Shown: positions 56,374 to 64,000 of the stretch, one piece after another | Layout of the letters: every line of letters starts with the position of its first letter | How positions within the stretch are numbered: position 1 is the stretch's first letter | DNA from: Lycium barbarum | Taxonomy: Eukaryota > Streptophyta > Magnoliopsida > Solanales > Solanaceae | Length of the DNA: 64,000 nt | Direction of reading: 5' to 3' | Assembly (NCBI RefSeq): GCF_019175385.1 | Contig: NC_083344.1 | Span: 56,544,782 to 56,608,781 of the forward strand | Program-made: the position numbers and the translations under genes | The notes under the pieces: generated by a model | What the model was told of the DNA's origin: nothing | The model's database searches: none | What the model saw: only the letters and a program-made list of their open reading frames with translations

Positions 56374-58425
56374 TGTTATACCCCACATTTTCAGATCCTG
56401 AGCGTGACACATGCTTCCTCAAACATTGACAATCACGTTGTTACTACATAATTTAAACTCACGTTGATAGTATTATATTTCGTATTTGTTTTGTACGTCG
56501 GATTATTCGTAAGCAGAGCTGGGGCCCACACATCGAGATTTTTTAGGAACACGTGACAAGTTATATGAATCACATATGTGAAGTTAAACACAACTCAAGA
56601 AGGACCCTTGAGCCAAATCAAAGTGGAAGTCCTCCAAAAAAATAGTTTTAAGTAACATTTTCGGGTGATCTGACTTCTAGGGGGAAAAGCGGTATTATAA
56701 GCTTGGAATTTGGAAGAATACCAAGAAATAGAAGTTGTAGATAATCAAATTATCGTTCCAACCATAGGTCGTGGGTCCACAGGAGAAGTCGCGATAAGGA
56801 GATATGGACATTTTAAGGCAGAAAGGTCAGTGGGCTAGGCCCAACCGGGTTAGGCCCATGACCCATGTTTATTAAGTGATATATCAGCCTTTTCTCCCCA
56901 TTTTTCAGAACAAAACACCCAGAAAATTCTGGAGAAAAAGAGAGAAGAGAGCTTAGAGAGAAAAGATCAATTTTGACCAAAATCTGAGCCCCGAATCCCG
57001 AAGCCCGTGAAGAGAAAAGTGTTCTACGTTGCGTTGCCTCCAATTTGAGCTAAAAACCAACCAAAAAGAAGGGGGTGGACGTGGTGGCTGCACACTTGAG
57101 GTAAGATTAAGGTTCCTCTTCATTGCTAATAAGTTTATTTAGAGTTCTACTGAACTAGAACGGAGAAAATAGTGTGATAAATTCGTTTGTTGGCGTTGTG
57201 AATTATGGAATGAGATTTGAAGATAATTTTGAATGAAAATAAATGTATTCAACTTGTAGAATTTGGACGATGTCGTTATTAATGTTGTTAGTATTAATTT
57301 CGACTCCCTTACGGAAATAAAATTATTAAATAGTTATATCGCAAATTTGGTTGGTTGAGGAATTTAGAAAAAAATGTGTGGGCTGTTTTATGGCATACAT
57401 TGGTATTGGAAATATTATGATTAATGTTGGTATTGTTGTTGTTGTTGTTGGTTGCTGAATGGAGCATTCGGGCTAGGCATATAAACAGGGGAGATGCTGC
57501 CCTATTTTGGGCAGAATATAAAATAGTATGACTTGAAATATGGTACAAATGTGGGACGAAAAGGCTAACATTAGCATAAATTCCTTTTAAATGTAGACTT
57601 ACAAGCTTGGACGAATAAGCGTAGCTTATAAGCGGTCGAACAGGTATGTAAGGCTTACCCCTTCTTTCTTTTGGCATGTCCTAGAGCTAAGTAAGGTATG
57701 ACATGACACGCACCTCGGGGTAACTCTACTCTTTTATTTCGAGTTTGGTTATGATGCCTATTCTCTTTTGTCATGAGCATGTTTCATATGGTTGAGTTTA
57801 TTGTATGATTACTAAATGAATAAGCTACTTCATATGGTTTTGATATGTATCCGTGATTCCGAAACTCTTTTCGATATGTTTCCGAGGTTGTCCATGATTC
57901 TGATTCACTTCAGATATAAGTATGTCTAATATGATCGAGCTTATTATATGATGGAATAACGAGATAAGAATAAAGAATTGTGTTTCTAGAAGAGTTCTGT
58001 AAGTTTTAATGTCCCTAACTTTCGTGAAAGATCTCGGATTTACTTTGAAATGTTCATAAAAGTTCTGTGGTAAAAACGTCTGTAGCTTTCACGTACGTAT
58101 GGTTCTAAAAGCTCTATCTGATTTGATCCATAACGATATCCGAAAGGTACTTAATATGATTGTTGCTTTGTTTTTCCAAAAATGACTTCTAAAACGTTCG
58201 TAGAAGGTTCTGTAGTTCAAACGCTCATAACTTTCTTATACTAAATCAGATTGACCGGAAACTTGTTTCTGAGCCTTCAGATGTCGGTAAGTGTATGTAT
58301 CTATCGATTTTGGATTTGTGTGCATATGGTTTCGCACTGCTCTGCTCGTGCAATCCTCAGTATGTACTTCACTGCGCCCCGAGCCAGGTTCTGTTATCGT
58401 GCGCCTTCCTCTGCATTGTTCACCG

Positions 58426-58700
58426 CGTCCCTCTCCCTTGCGGGCCGGGTTCTGTTATATGTAGATGTATATGATGATATGGGGATGGCGGCCAGGATTG
58501 CATATGATTATTCTGTTCACCGCGTTCCACAATAGAGGGCCGGGATCTGTTATCTGCATATATGGTATATGATTCTGACATGCATCGATAATTCTGTTCA
58601 CCGCGTCGCTCACTAAAGGGTCGGGATCTGTTATAAGATTCTGTTCACCGCGTCCCTCACCAAAGGGCCGGGATCTGTTATATGCATATATACGACATAT
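58426..58700 (+). repeat. TTCACCGCGTCCC...GGGCCGGGATCTGTTAT minisatellite, four units
   Basis: GC-rich units separated by AT-rich spacers with ATATGATTCT; wording resembles the E LTR repeat at 7464-7760. Confidence 0.85.
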
Positions 58701-58716
58701 GATTCTAACATGCATG

Positions 58717-58980
58717 ATTTGTGTTTGGATAGTATGCATTTTGGCATTCTGTACCTTCTGTACTTCTTCTGACCTATAACAACGACATACATAGTCTGTG
58801 TCTGGAAAACAAACATTCTGACATTCTGGATCCGTACTCCTTCTGACATATGACTCCTGCATATATGATCTGTGTTTGGGAAACAAACATTCTGATATTA
58901 TGGATCTGCACTTTTTCTTATATATGACCTTTGCATACACGAATTGTGATTGGAAAATAAGCGTTTGGTAATCTGGATAA
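58717..58980 (+). repeat. About 74-bp tandem repeat, 3.5 units
   Basis: Each unit has (a/g)tctgtgtttggaaa, AACAAACATTCTGA, a CTGGATC variant and a CTTCTGACATATGAC variant. Unique to D in this window. Confidence 0.8.
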
Positions 58981-59046
58981 TGTATTCACTCTTGTACTGT
59001 TTGTTTCGATTATGGTTCCGTTCTCTGTATTTCACGCCTTACATGA

Positions 59047-59105
59047 TCAGTACATATTCCGTACAGACCCCCTTTTCTTCAGGGGCTGCGTTTCATGCCG
59101 CGCAG
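59047..59105 (+). promoter_or_regulatory. Triple hairpin of D LTR
   Basis: TCAGTAC/GTACAGA has one mismatch, CCCC/GGGG, CTGCG/CGCAG. Confidence 0.6.
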
Positions 59106-59509
59106 GTACACCTAGATGAGTAGAAGCCAATATGAAAGATGTTCCACCGGCGTTGGCAAGCTCCACTTGCTCTTGGAGTGCTGCCGAGTCAGAGTATATG
59201 TGTTATGATTTCTAATTAATGTTAGAGACTTTGCAGACAGAGTCGTGGGTATTGGAAGTCAGTCTGTAAGCGGCTCCATCAGCCGGTGTGTCATTTTGTG
59301 TTATGTTATAATGTCCATGTGGTTACAGATTTTATTTGATTAAAGAAAGATGAAAAGAATATTCTGAAAGCATTTACTATGAATTTCATTTGCATTTGAT
59401 TTAAGAGTCCAAAGAGATTATATGTGTAATAAGTGTCTGCGGGTTCGCTCGGCCTTAAATAACGGTCGGGTGCCCATCATACCCTGATCAAGATTAGGGT
59501 GTGACAAAG

Positions 59510-59521
59510 TGGTATCAGAGC
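59510..59521 (+). other. Primer-binding site of element D
   Basis: TGGTATCAGAGC three bases after the LTR. Confidence 0.95.
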
Positions 59522-59574
59522 AGGTTTGTCCTCGGGGTTGTCTGCAAAGTCGTGTCCAGTAGAGTCCTGTTTAT

Positions 59575-59594
59575 GGTGTGAACCCGGCCACATT
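59575..59594 (+). promoter_or_regulatory. Dimer-initiation-like leader hairpin of element D (loop AACCCGGC)
   Basis: Stem GGTGTG/CACATT (two G.T pairs), 53 nt after the primer-binding site. The loop keeps only a CCGG self-complementary core, so this copy is the weakest of the five. Confidence 0.45.
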
Positions 59595-60222
59595 TATAAA
59601 CTGGAGGCTGCAGGGCATCTAGGGATTGTTGACCTTCTTTCTGTCTCAGATCGTGTGATAGAGCCAAGTCATAGGTAATGAGATTCCTTATATGTAAGCC
59701 TTACATACGACGGAAGAAGTTGAGCGATGATATGGAAGGTCATAAAGGTAAGTTGTAACATATTTGTTTTGTTACCTGAAATTGGGAGCCCTTGGTGGCT
59801 AGAATATGTCGTACACAAATATATGCCCTGTGAGGCATTGTTGGTATTTGTTGTTTGCAGATTCTGAATAGTAAGAATGGTAAAGAAGATTCTGTTAGAA
59901 TTTTTCTAAATCAGGCTATTTAGTTAGGTACATCTAACAGGAAAGAAGCGTGGAAAGTAAATATTGTAAATGGACTATAAGTGGGGTGAGTTGTTTCAGA
60001 AAGGTTATGGATTTGGCAGGGCGATGAAGGCGCGATCACTACCATCGGGAATCTAGGAATCTGGGACGATGGTAGTTATACACGAAAGTGAAAGGTGAAT
60101 ATTGAGGATTGAAAAAGGGTAAAATAGTAATTGTAAAGGAAAGGACGTGTTACGAGGAGGTCTCGGAATCTGTAAGACTTCGACTTGCTCCAGATCATGT
60201 AATAAAGGTCATGCGAGGAAGT

Positions 60223-60326
60223 GGACGCGATTATATCAGCATTAAGGCACCAGATTCCATCGAAGTTTCGAGGTTAAGCGTGCTAAGATGGGAGAAATTA
60301 TGGTATGAGTGACCCCCTGGGAAGTG
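60223..60326 (+). other. 5S-rRNA-derived segment in element D
   Basis: Aligns by eye with nearly the whole plant 5S gene body: GCGATTATATCAGCATTAAG (5S GCGATCATACCAGCACTAAT), GGCACCAGATTCCATC, GGTTAAGCGTGCT (box A) and GAGTGACCCCCTGGGAAGT (box C). The central loop region is more diverged. I estimate 70-75 percent match, not computed. It is not an intact 5S gene, since the ends needed for helix I are missing. Confidence 0.8.
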
Positions 60327-62234
60327 AATTAAAGGTCCTATAAATTTAGACATAAGAGGCAAAAGAGAAGTTAGAGTATCCTAAGCGAAATCAGAGTATA
60401 CAGGATGGTTGGAGACCATAAGAGGTCACGTAGGACGAGGTAGATTAGATTGGTGAAGAGATAGAAAGTGCATCTCAGCTTTGAAATTAGGATAAGTTTG
60501 AATAGCGTTTGAAAATGTTTTGTAGGTGCGAGGGTAGAAATTATATATATACCTATTTATGAATGCATATAATATTCTACATGTGATTGTATCAGTGGGC
60601 ATGTATGTCCCAGCAACCGGTGCTATGGTATATTGAAGGCACCGATCGAATAGGGTAATAAAGCGCGAGTAACAAAGAGAGCAAGAAAGGTGTACAAGCT
60701 AAGTTCTCAAGGGATAATGGAGAGGATGACAAATCCAAAGGACATTTCGGATGATGACTATTATAACAAAGTAACAACGATTGGTAGTTAGTAATTTTTC
60801 GAAGAAAAGAAAGAACGCTGTTCTTATGGGTGGGAAATAAAAGAGGCCGCCGAGTATTAGAAAATAGTTCATGGACCATTAATTATACTGAATATGAGAG
60901 TATATGCTATGGAATTATATGAACTATCAACGTGAAGCTATGCCCAATTATAATTGTGAGGGGTCTACGCCGGAGAGCCAACAAGGAATAACGATTGATG
61001 AAACGATCGCCAATACGAGGAAATTAAAGACAAGTATACTGGTGTCGAGGGATATAGAAAGAAAAGGAAACAGGCGAAGTACACAAGCCTAAGAAGTAGT
61101 CATATTATGAGAAAAGGAGGATGCATCTCCTACGGATACCTTATACTAAGACAGAACAAGTAAAGTACCTAAAGAACTAAGCTGGAAAGAAAGATGTGGC
61201 TATGAGTTGGTGAGTTCACCACGTGATAATAAGGCAATAAAGTAAGGATATCACCAATAACAAGTAAAGATATGATTAATTGGAGCAGAGGTAAACATTG
61301 ACCCATAATTAACGGTTGAGTTAAGTAAAATACATCCTTTGTTTGGATTGCAGCATTGGTTGTACTATTGAATTACGTTACTGCAAGATGAGTATGTTAA
61401 GACTTCGCACATAAAGTACTGTAACAATAAATTATGGGAAATGGCATGAATATGATGTAGTTTGAAAAAGGAATTGAGGAAAGGGGTACATGAATTCAAG
61501 ATCGGAGATGAGGTAATGGATTTATGAGTGTTATAAGTAAGACTTTAAAAAGGGGGAAGCAAGTAAGGAAAGTATAAGTGTAGAGATTGGAACGACAAAT
61601 CCTAAGATGTGACAATTATAGACCCTAAAACAAAAAGTGAGAGTTATACGGAAATGATATAGTTGTTATCGTTATCCATTTCAATACGGACATTGAGTGA
61701 ATTGATGGAAGAAACGTATTGGGCTTAAAATTGAAAAGTAAGGATTGAAGACCGAAGTGTGGATTTGTTTCGGAAGGCACCGTAAGGTAAGACTCATAAG
61801 GAGAAAGCGAGTGAATAGGATGCAAAGATTCAAAACGCACTTAGACATGAGAAACAGATGTAATTTGAAGTGAGAATTTTTATAGAAGCGAATTCAATAA
61901 GATATAAGGGTCAGTCAGCAAAAGAATAGAGTGATTGCAGGGTATCTTTCAAGATTGGACTGAAAATAATTCATCAGGAAGAAAAGGAATTGAACGATGT
62001 TTCGGTGAAGGGGACAAACATTGACAAGATATTGGAATAACTACGATGCTTACTATGGAATAACCACCCAGTAAAGGGAGACAACAAAACAGCAAGAGCC
62101 AAACAACTAAATGACCAGGTTGTAGGAAAAAGATGATGCAATAATGCATCAATTAAGATAGTATTCGAAGAAGGATGATCCGATAATGGATGTACCCGAG
62201 AATGGGATTATGGTCAAAGTACGAGCTTAGTTTA

Positions 62235-62270
62235 AACATTCGAGGACGAATGTTCCAAAGGGGGGAAGGA
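62235..62270 (+). other. ACATTCG hairpin and polypurine tract of element D
   Basis: AACATTCG-AGGA-CGAATGTT followed by CCAAAGGGGGGAAGGA beside the 3' LTR. Confidence 0.85.
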
Positions 62271-64000
62271 TGTTATACCCCACATTTTCAGAGCCTGAGC
62301 GTGACACGTGCTTGCTCAAACATTGACAATCACGGTGTTACTACATAATTTAAACTCACGTTGATAGTATTATATTTCGTATTTTTTTTGTACGTTAGAT
62401 TATTCGTATGCGGAGGTGGGGCCCACACATAGAGATTTTTTAGGAACACGTGACAAGTTATATGAATCACATATGTGAATTTAAACACAACTCAAGAAGG
62501 AACCTTGAGCCAAATCAAAGTGGAAGTCCTCCAAACAAATATTTTTAAGTAACGTTTTCGGGTGATCTGACTTCTAGGGGCACCAACAGTATTATAAGTT
62601 TGGAATTTGGAAGCATACCAAGAAATAGAAGTTGTAGATAATTTAATTAGCTTTCCAACCATAGGTCGTGGGTCCACAGGAGACGTCGGGATAAGGAGAT
62701 ATGGACGTTTTAAGGCAGAAAGATCTGTGGGCAAGGCCCAATCCGGGTTAGGCCAATGACCCATGTTTATTTAAGTGATATATCAGCCTTTTTTCCTCAT
62801 TTTTCAGAACAAAACACCCAGAAAATTCTGGAGAAAAAGAGAGAAGAGAGCTTAGAGAGAAAAGATCAATTTTGACAAAAATCTGAGCCCCGAATCCCGA
62901 AGGCCGTGAAGAGAAAAGTGTTCTACGTTGCGTTGCCTCCATTTTGAGCTAAAAATCAACCAAAAAGAAGGGGGTGGACGTGGTGGCTGCACACTTGAGG
63001 TAAGATTAAGGTTCCTTTTCATTGCTAATAAGTTTATTTAGAGTTCTACTAAACTAGAACGGAGAAAATAGTGTGATAAATTCGTTTGTTGGCGTTGGGA
63101 ATTATGGAATGAGATTTGAAGAGAATTTTGAATGAAAATAAATGTATTGAACTTGTAGAATGAGGAGGATGTCGTTATTAATGTTGTTAGTATTAATTTC
63201 GACTCCCTTACGGAAATAAAATTATTAAATAGTTATATCGCAAATTTGGTTGGTTGAGGAATTTAGAAAATAATGTGTGGGTTGTTTTATGGCATACGTT
63301 GGTATTGGAAATATTATCATTAATGTTGGTATTGTTGTTGTTGTTGTTGGTTGCTGAATGGAGAATTCGGGCTAGGCATATAAACAGGGGAGATGCTGCC
63401 CGATTTTCGGCAGAATATAAAATAGTATTATTTGAAATATGGTACAAATGTGCGACGAAAAGGCTAACATTAGCATAAATTCCTTTTAAATGTAGACTTA
63501 CAAGCTTGGACGAATAAGCGTAGCTTATAAGCGGTCGAACAGGTATGTAAGGCTTACCCCTTCTTTCTTTTGGCATGTCCTAGAGCTAAGAAAGGTATGA
63601 CATGACACACACCTCGGTTTAACTCTACTCATTGATTCCGAGTTTGGTTATGATGCCTATTCTCTTTTGTCATGAGCATGTTTCGTATGGTTGAGTTTAT
63701 TGTATGATTACTAAATGAATAAGCTACTTCATTTGGTTTTGATATGTATCCGTGATTCCGAAACTCTGTTCGATATGTTTCCGAGGTTGTCCATGATTCT
63801 GATTCACTTCAGATATAAATATGTCTGATATGATCGAGCTTATTATATGATTCAATAACGAGATAAGAATAAAGAATTGTGTTTCTAAAAGAGTTCTGTA
63901 AGTTTTAATGTCCCTAACTTTCGTGAAAGATCTCGGATTTGCTTTGAAATGTTCGTAAAAGTTCTGTGGTAAAAACGTCCGTAGCTTTCACGTACATATG
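62271..64000 (+). mobile_element. Element D 3' LTR, cut by window end
   Basis: Collinear with 56374-58110 of the 5' LTR with scattered substitutions and small indels. Includes ATATAAACAGGGGAGATGCTGCCC at about 63378-63401 and donor-like GTATGTAAGG at 63543. Confidence 0.9.

Larger units (their letters stand above)
56374..59506 (+). mobile_element. Element D 5' LTR (3133 bp)
   Basis: TGTTATACCCCAC to AGGGTGTGACA. Landmarks: ATATAAACAGGGGAGATGCTGCCC at about 57478-57501, followed by a GGGCAG that pairs with CTGCCC; donor-like CAG|GTATGTAAGG at 57654; repeats 58426-58980; triple hairpin 59047-59105. The heptaloop hairpin is absent. Confidence 0.9.
59595..62270 (+). other. Element D internal region without coding capacity
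   Basis: No frame shows a gag knuckle, protease, RT, RNase H or integrase motif; the longest frames are below 100 codons and unsupported. It holds the 17-base near-palindrome TATGTAAGCCTTACATA (59691-59707), the 5S-like segment, and the terminal hairpin/polypurine tract. Purine-rich sequence dominates. Confidence 0.7.
56374..64000 (+). mobile_element. Element D: non-autonomous LTR element, runs off the window
   Basis: 5' LTR 56374-59506, primer-binding site 59510-59521, coding-free internal region to 62270, 3' LTR from 62271 (first 1730 bp visible). Left flank atcat (56369-56373) is the expected TSD; its partner lies outside. The leader and polypurine end are of the same type as the autonomous elements, while the internal region carries no gag or pol: a large non-autonomous derivative (LARD-like). 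Confidence 0.85.

Noticed and set aside
58455..58940. 161-codon minus-strand frame with Cys/Arg repeats
   Set aside because: Antisense of the D LTR tandem repeats.
60109..60312. 67-codon plus-strand frame
   Set aside because: It overlaps the 5S-like segment and has no coding features; chance frame.
60223..60326. A functional 5S rRNA gene
   Set aside because: The 5' and 3' ends forming helix I and several internal positions have diverged, no T-run terminator follows, and it is dispersed inside a retroelement rather than in a tandem array.

Overview
The window is plant nuclear DNA made almost entirely of nested retrotransposons. I see no host gene, tRNA gene, functional rRNA gene or CRISPR array. 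The dominant elements are Ty3/Gypsy chromoviruses of the Tekay/Del type: primer-binding site matching initiator tRNA-Met, gag with one CCHC knuckle, order PR-RT-RNaseH-IN-chromodomain, and LTRs of 2-3.2 kb that begin TGTTA and end TGACA. A plant L1-type LINE is also present. A eudicot is likely and Solanaceae is my guess, but the species cannot be read from the sequence. The density of nesting suggests pericentromeric or other heterochromatic DNA.

Layout. 1-871: end of a solo or cut LTR. 872-1590: minus-strand LTR fragment. 1591-5273: decayed plus-strand Gypsy element (G) with an unrecognised acidic ORF between gag-like and integrase parts. 5274-5680: minus-strand LTR fragment. 5681-9234: element E (LTR, leader, broken gag). 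9235-10852: truncated minus-strand LTR. 10853-50349: minus-strand LINE, split by element A. 12273-47999: element A (minus, TSD gtttc), itself split by a solo LTR (15434-17759, TSD aatag), by a rearranged array of gag-only element B (to 33867), and by the young full-length element C (35481-46504, TSD tacac) inside its 5' LTR. 50350-56373: element F (minus), whose LTR holds another solo LTR (51321-54008, TSD tatgg). 56374-64000: coding-free element D (plus), running off the window.

How the parts relate. C is the only copy with nearly complete gag-pol, yet it carries two nonsense codons and an altered protease active site. B keeps an open gag but has no pol. D has no coding capacity. All share the same leader after the primer-binding site, so B and D are best read as passengers mobilised by proteins of C/A-like elements.

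Most interesting signals. (1) Five leaders carry a hairpin 51-53 nt after the primer-binding site, with loops built on the self-complementary hexamers GTGCAC or GCGCGC, the form of a retroviral dimer-initiation kissing loop. (2) Thirteen LTR copies carry a block of three consecutive hairpins, and ten carry a further hairpin with a constant GYYYTGT loop; stems differ between families but stay paired, which is covariation evidence for a structured RNA. (3) 5S-rRNA-derived sequence lies in the internal regions of B and D. (4) A 6.4-kb chimeric A/B unit is tandemly duplicated. I could not run alignments, folding or database searches; boundaries and identities are by eye.
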